The notes: generated from the letters alone by a model not told the origin. Counted from the first letter of the stretch, positions 1 to 6,051 are shown. The stretch: DNA of 7,676 nt from Collinsella sp. (GCA_014871605.1 WGSQ01000086.1:1-7676); one strand, 5' to 3'. Program-made: numbers and translations.

Positions 1-1
1 C

Positions 2-475
2 GGCAAGAAGTCTGGCGATAAATCCGCTGCCCAGAATACGGGAGCCGGTGATACTTCCAATGCGTCTGGCGGTGCTTCTTCGGGCGGTGGCCAGTCGTCT
101 GATGGAGCCTCATCCTCTAATGGTGGAAACGCCTCCTCGGGCGGCCAGAGCGGCTCGCAGGAGTCCAGCTACGTAACAGTGACGGTTTCGGTCACATCGA
201 GCGCTGTGGGCAATCCTGTGTCTTCTGGTGGCACCTTTACCTTTAACGAAGGCGCTACCGTCTACGATGCCCTGTGCGCGCTGGGCCTTTCTGTCAACGC
301 ACATGGCTCGTCGTACGGCACGTATGTCTCCGCGATTGGTGGTTTGGCCGAGAAACAGTACGGCGGTACGAGCGGCTGGATGTACTCCGTCAACGGCACA
401 ACGCCCATGACGGCCTGCAGCAACTACGTTCTCTCCAACGGCGACAACGTGGTCTGGTATTACGTTACAGGCTAG
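2..475 (+). CDS. DUF4430 (transcobalamin C-terminal-like) domain protein, 3' end only
   Basis: This is the last 157 codons of a gene that begins before the window; the frame is open from base 2 to the TAG at 473-475. Residues 1-56 of the visible part are a low-complexity linker of Gly, Ser, Ala, Asn and Gln, typical of a spacer holding a domain away from the cell surface. From about residue 57 (starting YVTVTVSV) to the end is a compact domain with the hallmark SGWMYSVNG (bases 371-397), an AxVYDAL segment before it, and a final GDNVVWYYV strand. This matches the DUF4430 family, which resembles the C-terminal domain of transcobalamin and is usually found in secreted or surface proteins of Gram-positive bacteria. 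Its ligand is not established. The protein ends with the domain, so no LPXTG anchor follows; any signal peptide or lipobox lies outside the window. Export is inferred from the linker and the family. A GTG at 179 lies inside the domain and is not a real start. Confidence 0.85.
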   Translation, partial: GKKSGDKSAAQNTGAGDTSNASGGASSGGGQSSDGASSSNGGNASSGGQSGSQESSYVTVTVSVTSSAVGNPVSSGGTFTFNEGATVYDALCALGLSVNAHGSSYGTYVSAIGGLAEKQYGGTSGWMYSVNGTTPMTACSNYVLSNGDNVVWYYVTG

Positions 476-497
476 AGGCCTCGACATAGCGCGCCAG

Positions 498-535
498 ACG
501 GGCGGTTCGGACAAACATCCGGGCCGCCCGTTTTT
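498..535 (+). terminator. Intrinsic terminator of the DUF4430 gene
   Basis: A stem of 14 pairs (498-511 with 518-531, two of them G-U) closes a 6-base loop (512-517) and runs into five T residues (531-535). It begins 22 bases after the stop codon, in the expected direction. Confidence 0.88.
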
Positions 536-544
536 CATGCGAAT

Positions 545-565
545 GGGACCGGGCCGCCCGGTCTC
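545..565. repeat. GC-rich hairpin that repeats the terminator's 3' arm
   Basis: A 7-bp perfect stem (547-553 with 557-563), extendable to 9 pairs with one G-U, closes a CCG loop. It contains a second copy of CCGGGCCGCCCG (549-560); the first copy is the descending arm of the terminator at 519-530. No T run follows on either strand, so it is not a terminator by itself. It sits between the two convergent terminators. Confidence 0.5.
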
Positions 566-570
566 TCGGC

Positions 571-608
571 AAACAAAAAACCGGTTGGAACGGGAATTCC
601 AACCGGTT
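571..608 (-). terminator. Intrinsic terminator of the gtrA-like gene pair
   Basis: A perfect 12-bp stem (579-590 with 597-608; arm AACCGGTTGGAA on the plus strand) closes a 6-base loop. Read on the minus strand it is followed by a T-rich tract (complement of 571-580). It lies 26 bases beyond the stop codon of the gene at 635-1042. The plus-strand side has no T run, so it acts in one direction and faces the terminator at 498-535. Confidence 0.9.
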
Positions 609-634
609 ATACATTCAAGCAAATAGTGAATCGA

Positions 635-1042
635 CTACGACCGTGCGCCCTCGAGGAAGAAGCGGCGGCTAAAGTAGTTGTACCAGGTGACCAGGAACGT
701 GGCGATGGCCTTCATGGCCTGGTAGCCGATGCTCAAAAACGTGACGCCCACAAACATATACAGGTCGTTGAGGCCTAGGCCGATCACCGACAGGATGGTG
801 AAGATCGTGAACTCGCGCTTGCGGCTCATGCCCTCGCGATGGTCGAACACGTACTTCATGCTGAGCCAGTAGTTGACCACGACGGACGTGATGAACGAAA
901 CCGTGGTGCTCATCAAAAAGTCGAGGTGAAACAGCTCGACGAGCACAATGAGCATACCCCAGTCGATACCAAAGGAGATAAGACCCACGACAGCGAACTT
1001 GAGGAACTGCTTGGTATGAGGTTGTGCCAGTGCCTTGCGCAC
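635..1042 (-). CDS. GtrA-like family membrane protein (first of two paralogs by coordinate)
   Basis: This 135-residue protein has four predicted membrane spans (about residues 13-37, 42-62, 76-100 and 104-124), the usual size and topology of the GtrA-like family. Family signatures are visible: FLKFAVVG near the start, the loop NYWLSMKYVFDHREG at 57-71, and the C-terminal NYFSRRFFLEG. Characterised GtrA proteins help move polyprenyl-phosphate-linked sugars across the membrane for O-antigen or cell-wall glycan modification, but no partner glycosyltransferase is visible here, so the substrate is unknown. The start is GTG at 1042: an in-frame TAA lies at 1084-1086 and no ATG, GTG or TTG occurs in frame between them. 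The ribosome binding site is weak (GGA about 10 bases upstream). It is the last gene of the minus-strand group with fbp and is followed by a strong terminator. It is clearly related to the protein at 1261-1656. Confidence 0.9.
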   Translation of the reverse strand: MRKALAQPHTKQFLKFAVVGLISFGIDWGMLIVLVELFHLDFLMSTTVSFITSVVVNYWLSMKYVFDHREGMSRKREFTIFTILSVIGLGLNDLYMFVGVTFLSIGYQAMKAIATFLVTWYNYFSRRFFLEGARS

Positions 1043-1194
1043 GTAATCACATCCAATGCGTTGATGAATCGAGCAGAGGATACTTTAGAGCTTTTGCAAG
1101 GGAAACGTAAGGTCCTTGCCAAGAACTATACGAACTCGCCAAATTTTCAAGAGCTAATCCGCAAACGTTGCAAATCTTCCCGTAAACGAGCAAA

Positions 1195-1236
1195 GCCCAC
1201 GAACAACACAGCGCTCGACGTGCGTCATCCGTGGGC
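1195..1236 (-). terminator. Inverted repeat after the second gtrA-like gene, possible weak terminator
   Basis: The 218 bases between the two gtrA-like genes are richer in AT than the genes and hold no credible ORF. They contain a perfect 7-bp inverted repeat (1195-1201 with 1230-1236, GCCCACG/CGTGGGC) with a 28-base loop. Read on the minus strand it is followed by TTTGCTCGTTT. It lies 25 bases beyond the stop of the gene at 1261-1656. The long loop and interrupted T tract make it at best a weak or partial terminator. No strong promoter is visible for the downstream gene, so partial read-through is possible. An imperfect GCAAACGTTGC palindrome is at 1161-1171. Confidence 0.35.
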
Positions 1237-1260
1237 ATCGTAAAGCTGTAAGGTTGCGAG

Positions 1261-1656
1261 TTACTTGGTCTCGTCGCCTTCCAGGAAGATCTTTCGGGTC
1301 ACAAAGTTGTAGACCATGACAAGCGCGGTGGCGCAAATCTTGGCGATATTGGCCTCGAGCCCCAGGCCGGCGTTGAGTGTCAGCACGATACCGTCGTTGA
1401 GTGCCAGGCCGATCACGGACAGCACGACAAAGATGATGAACTCGCGGCGGCGGCTTATGCCTTCCTTGTGCGCAAACACGTACTTCATGCTTGCGAGGTA
1501 GTTAAAGATGAGCGAGACGATAAAGCCGCTGGTATTGGCGATTAGGATGTTGAGGCCCAGACCGTAGTGGAGCAGATTCATAATGCCAAAGTCGATGACC
1601 GTGGCAATGACACCGACGACGCCAAACTTCATGATCTGCGCAAGGAGCTTTTGCAT
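1261..1656 (-). CDS. GtrA-like family membrane protein (second paralog)
   Basis: This 131-residue protein has four predicted membrane spans and belongs to the GtrA-like family. It aligns along its whole length with the protein at 635-1042: both share a KFxVVG start, FNYLASMKYVFAHKEG versus NYWLSMKYVFDHREG, a LSVIGLxLND motif, and an RxxFLEG C-terminus. The start chosen is ATG at 1656 rather than the upstream ATG at 1773. The family begins near MQKLLAQIMKF, a purine-rich AAGGCAGG (1661-1668, minus strand) precedes it by 4 bases, and the 39 extra residues would overlap the end of fbp and look nothing like the family. It starts 79 bases after the fbp stop, so co-transcription with fbp is plausible, with a structured spacer between. 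Transport of a lipid-linked sugar is inferred from the family only; the ligand is unknown. Confidence 0.9.
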   Translation of the reverse strand: MQKLLAQIMKFGVVGVIATVIDFGIMNLLHYGLGLNILIANTSGFIVSLIFNYLASMKYVFAHKEGISRRREFIIFVVLSVIGLALNDGIVLTLNAGLGLEANIAKICATALVMVYNFVTRKIFLEGDETK

Positions 1657-1673
1657 GGTACCTGCCTTAAGCT

Positions 1674-1729
1674 GGCGCCGAAGCGCCGCGGGGATGACAA
1701 ACTTGGCACAGTTTAGCCAATCCCCGCGG
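1674..1729 (-). promoter_or_regulatory. Double hairpin in the fbp-gtrA spacer
   Basis: Two stems lie in the 79-base gap. The larger is a perfect 10-bp inverted repeat, CCGCGGGGAT (1686-1695) with ATCCCCGCGG (1720-1729), around a 24-base loop that can form a small stem of its own (TTGGC 1703-1707 with GCCAA 1716-1720). The smaller reads GGCGC-TTCG-GCGCC on the minus strand (1674-1687), a five-pair stem with the very stable UUCG tetraloop. The two share bases 1686-1687, so they abut or compete. The smaller stem ends 5 bases before the AAGGCAGG ribosome binding site of the next gene. Neither has a T run, so a processing/stability element or translational control is more likely than simple termination. 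The function is inferred. Confidence 0.55.
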
Positions 1730-1735
1730 GTGGTG

Positions 1736-3652
1736 CTAGGCGCGCTCCTCGATAGCACCGTTTCTATATGCATCGAGCAGCTGGCGCAGGTCCTGGATCT
1801 GGCTGCGGATCTTGGCGCCGGTATCGGTGTCGCTCACCATACGGCGACGGTCTGCTTGGTCAAAACGGTTGGTCTCACTCTCGATATCCACGTTGCGCGT
1901 GAGTGCCTCGGCAACCGTCGTAAAGGCCCGGTGCGACTTGAGGCGGCAGCCGCGCGAGCTCGAGATGAGCGTATAGCCGGCGATACCCGTCTTGGGATGG
2001 TAAGCGCGGCAGAAGCCGCCATCGATGACCAGCAGCTTGCCCTCGGCGCGGATGGGCTGCTCGCCCTTGGTGGTTTTAACGGGCGTGTGGCCGTTGATGA
2101 TGTGGCCGGTCGGCGAACATGCCATGGGCGTGACGCCAAACTCGCGCATGATGTCGTCGCAGACCGAGGGCGACCTGGTAAGCGTAAAGTACGGGTCCAT
2201 CGGCTCGACCCAGGTGCTCTTATCGGCGATATAGGCGCGCTCAAAGGTACGCACCAGGCGTCCGCTTGCGGGTGAGTTAAAGCCAATCCACAGGTACCAC
2301 ATCCAGTCGAGAGCGTCGCGGTCGCCCACGCGCCAGGCGCGGCGGGCGATGTGGTCGCAAAAATCGAGATAATCGCGGCCAGCGTGCCAGGTGCCCAGGC
2401 AGTTCATGCTGCTAAAGGTGCCGTCTTCGTTGAGCGGCACGCAGCCGTGGAACAGCAGGTTGCCGTTGGCGATCTTGTACATCGAGCCGTGGGAATAGAG
2501 GAAATCGATATGGCGATGCAGGTGATCGGCGGTGACAAACTCGGACACGAGCTTGTCGATGATGTGCTGCTCCTGAGACGTGAGCGTATAGGGGTCCGCC
2601 GGGTCGACGGTGGGGAAGTCGTTGGTCGTGAGCGGCCACACGCTGCCGTCGGCGAGCGTGACCGTGCCGGTGTCGTGATCGATCTTGTCGAGTAACAGGC
2701 GGTCGGTCATGTCGAACTCGGGATGGCGCTGGATAATCTGGCCCTCGAGCTTAAAGAGCAGCACGTTGATGGCCTTGATCAGCGGGGTGATGGACTCACC
2801 GGCGGTGTAGGTGGCATCGGCAAAGGCAACAAGCTCGCGCAGCGAGATGCCGTAGTCGTTCTCGAGGATCTCGTAGTTGTCGTAGCGTAGGTTGTTGCGC
2901 AGCACCGTGGCGATGCAGGCAGGTTCACCGGCCGCAGCGCCCATCCACAGCAGGTCGTGGTTGCCCCACTGGATGTCGAGTGAATGGTAGGTGAGCAGGC
3001 GGTCCATAATCTTGGCCGCGCCGCCGCCGCGGTCGAAGATATCGCCCACCAGGTGCAGGTGGTCGACGGCCAGGCGCTTGATGAGCGAGGCGAGCGACTC
3101 GATAAAGTCGTCGGCGCTGGCGGTCTCCAGGATGGACTCCACGATGCGCTCGTGATAGCGCACGCGATAGTTGTTCTCGTCCGGATGCGTGTGTAGCAGC
3201 TCGTCGATGATGTAGGCGTAATCGCGCGGGATGGCCTTACGCACTTTGGAGCGCGTGTAGCGGCTTGAAAGCGAACGAGCGACCATGATGAGCTGGTCAA
3301 GCATCGTCTTGTACCAGGTGGGCGAGTCCTCGCGCTGGCTGCGGACCAGGTCGATCTTCTCGCGCGGGTAGTAGATGAGCGTGCACAGCTCGCCCTTCTC
3401 GTCAAAGGAGAGCGTATCGCCAAAGATCTCGTCGACATGCTCGCGCACGACGCCCGAGCAGTTGTTGAGGATGTGCATAAAGGCTTCGTACTCGCCATGC
3501 ACGTCGCTCATAAAATGCTCGGTGCCTTTGGGTAGGTTGAGGATGGCCGAGAGGTTGATGATCTCGGTAAACGCGGATTGCTCGGTGGGAAACTGTCTCG
3601 ACAGCAGGCGCAGATACTTAAAGTCTTGCGGATTGCGATCGAATGCGACCAT
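1736..3652 (-). CDS. fbp: Class III fructose-1,6-bisphosphatase
   Basis: This 638-residue enzyme hydrolyses fructose 1,6-bisphosphate to fructose 6-phosphate, the committed step of gluconeogenesis, in the cytoplasm. It belongs to the Bacillus subtilis Fbp (class III) family of about 640-670 residues, unrelated to the E. coli class I and II enzymes, and is full length. Metallophosphatase motifs appear in order: SDVHGEY at 49-55 (Asp50, His52), GDIFDRGG at 203-210 (Asp204, Asp207), GNHD at 230-233, FHGC at 401-404 and INGHTPV at 519-525; these supply the two-metal site. The start is ATG at 3652 (MVAFDRNPQDFKYL), because GGAAGG at 3659-3664 lies 6 bases upstream; the ORF extends 15 codons further but without a comparable site and through an inverted repeat. 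Two GtrA-like genes follow on the same strand. The leader hairpin at 3680-3709 may regulate it. The B. subtilis enzyme responds to phosphoenolpyruvate and AMP; whether this one does cannot be seen. Confidence 0.97.
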   Translation of the reverse strand: MVAFDRNPQDFKYLRLLSRQFPTEQSAFTEIINLSAILNLPKGTEHFMSDVHGEYEAFMHILNNCSGVVREHVDEIFGDTLSFDEKGELCTLIYYPREKIDLVRSQREDSPTWYKTMLDQLIMVARSLSSRYTRSKVRKAIPRDYAYIIDELLHTHPDENNYRVRYHERIVESILETASADDFIESLASLIKRLAVDHLHLVGDIFDRGGGAAKIMDRLLTYHSLDIQWGNHDLLWMGAAAGEPACIATVLRNNLRYDNYEILENDYGISLRELVAFADATYTAGESITPLIKAINVLLFKLEGQIIQRHPEFDMTDRLLLDKIDHDTGTVTLADGSVWPLTTNDFPTVDPADPYTLTSQEQHIIDKLVSEFVTADHLHRHIDFLYSHGSMYKIANGNLLFHGCVPLNEDGTFSSMNCLGTWHAGRDYLDFCDHIARRAWRVGDRDALDWMWYLWIGFNSPASGRLVRTFERAYIADKSTWVEPMDPYFTLTRSPSVCDDIMREFGVTPMACSPTGHIINGHTPVKTTKGEQPIRAEGKLLVIDGGFCRAYHPKTGIAGYTLISSSRGCRLKSHRAFTTVAEALTRNVDIESETNRFDQADRRRMVSDTDTGAKIRSQIQDLRQLLDAYRNGAIEERA

Positions 3653-3679
3653 GAAACACCTTCCGATGGGGTTGGTAAA

Positions 3680-3709
3680 ACTGATAAACAGCGTCAAACG
3701 TTTATCAGT
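3680..3709 (-). promoter_or_regulatory. 10-bp inverted repeat in the fbp leader, possible operator or attenuator
   Basis: ACTGATAAAC (3680-3689) and GTTTATCAGT (3700-3709) are perfect inverted copies separated by 10 bases. Within it AAACGTTT (3696-3703) is itself a palindrome, resembling the CG-centred core of LacI/PurR-type operators. The element ends 15 bases before the GGAAGG ribosome binding site. Read as RNA, the stem is followed by UUU, so it could instead be a weak attenuator hairpin. No convincing -35/-10 pair for fbp could be placed nearby. Confidence 0.45.
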
Positions 3710-3908
3710 ATGCGCCGCTTTTGTTTCGATTTTGCGCCAGCGGCTGAATTGTCGGCTGAACGGTTTGGTAAATCGATTTAGTGAAGGTAGATATGTCGGT
3801 TGGATGGAGACGATAGAGGGTGTTTTCTCAGATATTTATGCGTGGGGTCGGTGGAAACGATGGTGGTAAAGATGTTCGCTATTTTTGGTTCGATTTGGTA
3901 AATAGTGG

Positions 3909-3944
3909 ACATATGTACCGTATGTAGGCTCACTGTGCGATAAT
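3909..3944 (+). promoter_or_regulatory. Probable degV promoter with overlapping palindrome
   Basis: An extended -10 element, TG-C-GATAAT, lies at 3936-3944, placing the transcript start near 3951 and about 22 bases before the degV start codon. No good -35 hexamer sits 17 bases upstream, which fits an extended -10 or activator-dependent promoter. In the -25 to -42 zone are ACATATGT (3909-3916, a perfect palindrome) and two direct copies of TATGTA (3912-3917 and 3921-3926), a likely regulator site. This is inferred from spacing and sequence only. Confidence 0.45.
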
Positions 3945-3972
3945 TTGCGCAGCAATGAGTAAGGAGCCTCAT

Positions 3973-4863
3973 ATGAGTGATTTTGTCCTGACCTGTGAAT
4001 CCGCCGCCGATCGAACTCGGGAGTTCTTTGAATCGCGCAATATCCCTGTCGTGTGTTTTCATTACGAGATCGACGATGTTGTCTATACGGACGATCTGTA
4101 TCAGTCGATTACGCCGGACGAGTTTTTTGCCCAGATTGCCGCAGGCGCCATGCCCAAGACGTCTCAGGTGAGCGTGGGTGAGTACGAGGAGTTTTGGGAG
4201 CCGCTTGTTGCCGAGGGTAAAGACGTGCTGCACCTGGCGTTGTCGTCGGGTATTTCGGGCACGTATGGATCGGCCTGCGTTGCGGCACAGATGCTTGCGG
4301 ATCGCTATCCCCAGGGCGGCAAGGTGCGCGTCATCGATTCGCTGGCGGCGTCTTCGGGCTTTGGCCTGCTGGCGGAATGTGCCGCCGACGTGCGCGATAG
4401 CGGGGCTTCACTCGACGAGACGGCTGCCTGGATCGAGGAGCACAAGCTCAACCTGCACCACTGGTTCTTCTCGACCGATCTGTCGAGCTACCTGCGCGGC
4501 GGTCGCATTTCGGCTGCGAGCGCGATCATCGGCACGGCGCTTAAGATTTGCCCGCTTATGACGGTCGATTGCGAAGGTGGGCTGTCGCCACGTGAGAAGA
4601 TTCGCACTAAGAAGCGCGCGATTTCCGAGATGGCTAAGACCATGATGGCACACGTGCAGGACGGTGCGGATTATTCGGGTAAGTGCGTCATGTCGCACTC
4701 GGCGTGCCGCGAGGATGCCGAGGCAGTTGTGGCGCTGATCGAGGAACAGATTCCGCAGCTTAAAGGCAAGATTGAGATCAATAACATCGGTACTCTGATT
4801 GGCTCGCATACCGGACCTGGTACGGTGGCGCTCTTCTTTATGGGCGACAAGCGCGTGGATTAG
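3973..4863 (+). CDS. DegV family (FakB-type) fatty-acid-binding protein
   Basis: This 296-residue protein belongs to the DegV family. Characterised members (FakB) hold a fatty acid in the cytoplasm and present it to the kinase FakA, giving acyl-phosphate for phospholipid synthesis. Family motifs are all visible: PKTSQVSVGEY at 61-71, LSSGISGTYGSA at 90-101, DSLAASSGFG at 122-131, the WFFSTDLSSYLRGGRIS block at 164-180, and IGSHTGPGTVALFF at 276-289. Length is normal for the family. The start is ATG at 3973, because TAAGGAG at 3960-3966 lies 6 bases upstream; an in-frame ATG at 3955 is upstream of this site and would have the site inside the gene. It is transcribed alone, divergently from fbp, with a shared terminator downstream. 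No fakA-like kinase is in the window, so the preferred fatty acid and partner cannot be told. Confidence 0.95.
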   Translation: MSDFVLTCESAADRTREFFESRNIPVVCFHYEIDDVVYTDDLYQSITPDEFFAQIAAGAMPKTSQVSVGEYEEFWEPLVAEGKDVLHLALSSGISGTYGSACVAAQMLADRYPQGGKVRVIDSLAASSGFGLLAECAADVRDSGASLDETAAWIEEHKLNLHHWFFSTDLSSYLRGGRISAASAIIGTALKICPLMTVDCEGGLSPREKIRTKKRAISEMAKTMMAHVQDGADYSGKCVMSHSACREDAEAVVALIEEQIPQLKGKIEINNIGTLIGSHTGPGTVALFFMGDKRVD

Positions 4864-4904
4864 TTTGCCCCATCACATCGCTGCATGATTGCTCAAACGA
4901 AAAC

Positions 4905-4932
4905 GGCCCGCCTCACGTTTGTGGGGCGGGCC
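4905..4932. terminator. Shared bidirectional terminator of degV and the TIM-barrel gene
   Basis: A 12-pair stem (4905-4916 with 4921-4932, one G-U) closes a GTTT loop. The minus-strand side runs into GTTTTCGTTT, a good U tract for the gene at 4945-6036. The plus-strand side runs into TTGCTGTT, a weaker tract for degV. It lies 41 bases after the degV stop and 12 bases after the opposing stop. Confidence 0.85.
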
Positions 4933-4944
4933 TTGCTGTTGGGG

Positions 4945-6036
4945 TTAGCGTTTCTTTCCGCGGAAGAAGAAGCCGTGCAGTGACGGCTTGAGGCCGCGGT
5001 TGGCGCGATGCTCCTCGACGCGCTCGTGGATCGAAGCGACGCGCTCGATGACTTCGTCGGGAATCGGCACGTCGGGATTCATGTTCTCGACCTGGCTGAC
5101 CTCGGCGGCGGAGACCTGGTCGATAATGGGCACATCGTCGTGCGAGATGACAGGTGTGGCGTCTTCCTTCATCTTGCGATAACGCTGCATCATGTCGGTC
5201 TGTAGCTGCTGGGCCGAAGGCGGCGTCCAGATGATGGCGTTGGCGCCGGCGGCGATGGTTTCACGAATGCTCTCGGGCGTCTTGCCGCCCGGCGCGATGA
5301 GCGGCAGGTTGGGATAGTGCTCGCGCAGTTCATGCAGGACCTGGGGCGTGTTTTTGCCGGCGGCGATGTTGAGAATCTTGGCTCCGGCGCGCACTTTGGC
5401 ATGCGCATCATCGTCGCAACGTACAACCGTGGCGATGACAGGGATGTCGGCGATGTTGGTGATGTGCTCGACCATCTCGGCAGTGGCGGGGGAGTTGACC
5501 ACGCAGCCCGCCGCGCCCTGCATCTCGGAGACGGCTGCCATCTGCACGGAGCGCTTACCGGTCGTAGTTCCGCCGCCCACACCTACAAAGACCGGGCACT
5601 CGGCGACGGTCAGCAGCGCCTGCGTAATGGCCGGCTGCGGCGTGAAGGGGTAAACGGCAAAGACAGCATCGGCATTGGAGTTGCGGATGACGGCCACGTC
5701 GGTGGTGTAAATGAGCGACTTGATGCGTCGACCGAAGAGCGTAAAGCCGCTGGCCTCCTCGATCTCCTCGGGCATGCGAAGGGCCGCCTTGCGCAAACGC
5801 CCGTCGATGGGCAGCGGTTCCATGGGGAGCAGTCCGTTGGGGGTCACGGCTACCTGGGGCTCGGTGAACTCGTCTGCGAGCTCGACCTCGGAGAAATCGA
5901 CCGAGGCGACGATGTCCTCGTGAACCTCGGCGGGTACATCGATGGGAGCTTGGTCGTTTGCCGCGGCAGGCGTGTCGAAGGAGCTGGTGCCGACGAAGGC
6001 GTCGACGCGCTCATTTAGATCGTTGAGGGTATCCAT
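4945..6036 (-). CDS. Uncharacterised TIM-barrel-like protein with acidic N-terminal extension
   Basis: This 363-residue protein has a central region, about residues 79-292, that looks like a family of roughly 240-residue Gram-positive proteins often labelled 'hydrolase' without experimental support. Conserved-looking stretches are RLRKAALRMPEEIEEASG (80-97), TTDVAVIRNSNADAVFAVYPFTPQP (111-135), VGVGGGTTTGKRS (151-163), GAKILNIAAGK (218-228) and APGGKTPESIRETIAAGANAI (248-268). The alternating strand/helix pattern and the late Gly-rich turns suit a TIM barrel with a phosphate-binding end, as in IMP dehydrogenase-like or epimerase folds; the reaction is unknown. Residues 1-75 form an acidic, Pro/Ala-rich, probably disordered extension, and 293-363 add a second extension ending in a basic FFFRGKKR tail. 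The start is ATG at 6036; it lacks a good ribosome binding site, and the internal ATG at 5823 has none either, so the extension is kept. Confidence 0.8.
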   Translation of the reverse strand: MDTLNDLNERVDAFVGTSSFDTPAAANDQAPIDVPAEVHEDIVASVDFSEVELADEFTEPQVAVTPNGLLPMEPLPIDGRLRKAALRMPEEIEEASGFTLFGRRIKSLIYTTDVAVIRNSNADAVFAVYPFTPQPAITQALLTVAECPVFVGVGGGTTTGKRSVQMAAVSEMQGAAGCVVNSPATAEMVEHITNIADIPVIATVVRCDDDAHAKVRAGAKILNIAAGKNTPQVLHELREHYPNLPLIAPGGKTPESIRETIAAGANAIIWTPPSAQQLQTDMMQRYRKMKEDATPVISHDDVPIIDQVSAAEVSQVENMNPDVPIPDEVIERVASIHERVEEHRANRGLKPSLHGFFFRGKKR

Positions 6037-6045
6037 GGAGGCTCG

Positions 6046-6051
6046 ATTCTA
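6046..6051 (-). promoter_or_regulatory. Candidate -10 element for the TIM-barrel gene
   Basis: TAGAAT on the minus strand matches the TANNNT -10 consensus used in actinobacteria. It lies only 9 bases before the ATG at 6036, which would start transcription about 2-3 bases before the codon, giving a nearly leaderless mRNA. That fits the absence of a Shine-Dalgarno sequence (only GAG at 6043-6045). No -35 is recognisable. Further upstream, overlapping short inverted repeats (6063-6067 with 6076-6080, and CGCTAT 6067-6072 with ATAGCG 6082-6087) could be an operator. Confidence 0.3.

Larger units (their letters stand above)
3653..3972. other. Divergent intergenic region between fbp and degV
   Basis: These 320 bases separate two divergent genes and hold no credible gene; ORFs crossing it are not supported by ribosome binding sites or recognisable protein. 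The sequence is markedly richer in A and T than its neighbours. TTGGTAAA occurs three times in the same orientation (3672-3679, 3765-3772, 3895-3902), two of them extended to TTTGGTAAAT (3764-3773 and 3894-3903). The fbp-side inverted repeat and the degV-side promoter and palindrome are listed separately. Confidence 0.6.

Noticed and set aside
1657..1773. 39-residue N-terminal extension of the second gtrA-like gene from the ATG at 1773
   Set aside because: It would overlap the end of fbp, run through the double hairpin and add sequence unlike the family; the ATG at 1656 has a purine-rich site before it.
1583..2275. Open frame of 230 codons on the plus strand across gtrA and fbp
   Set aside because: It runs antisense through two recognised genes and the spacer, with no family resemblance or start signal.
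2779..3498. Open frame of 239 codons on the minus strand inside fbp
   Set aside because: It is an Arg/Ser/Thr/Ala-rich shifted frame of the well-supported fbp coding sequence.
3653..3697. 15-residue N-terminal extension of fbp from the upstream start at 3697
   Set aside because: The GGAAGG site at 3659-3664 lies inside it and fits the ATG at 3652, and the extension crosses the inverted repeat.
3778..4233. Open frame of 151 codons on the minus strand across the degV promoter
   Set aside because: It covers the degV start on the opposite strand, has no good ribosome binding site and no recognisable motif; the promoter-like and repeat content argues for a regulatory region.
5317..6018. Open frame of 233 codons on the plus strand opposite the TIM-barrel gene
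   Set aside because: It is rich in Gly, Asp, Arg and Val as expected from the complement of a high-GC gene, has no ribosome binding site and no recognisable domain, and is fully covered by a better gene.
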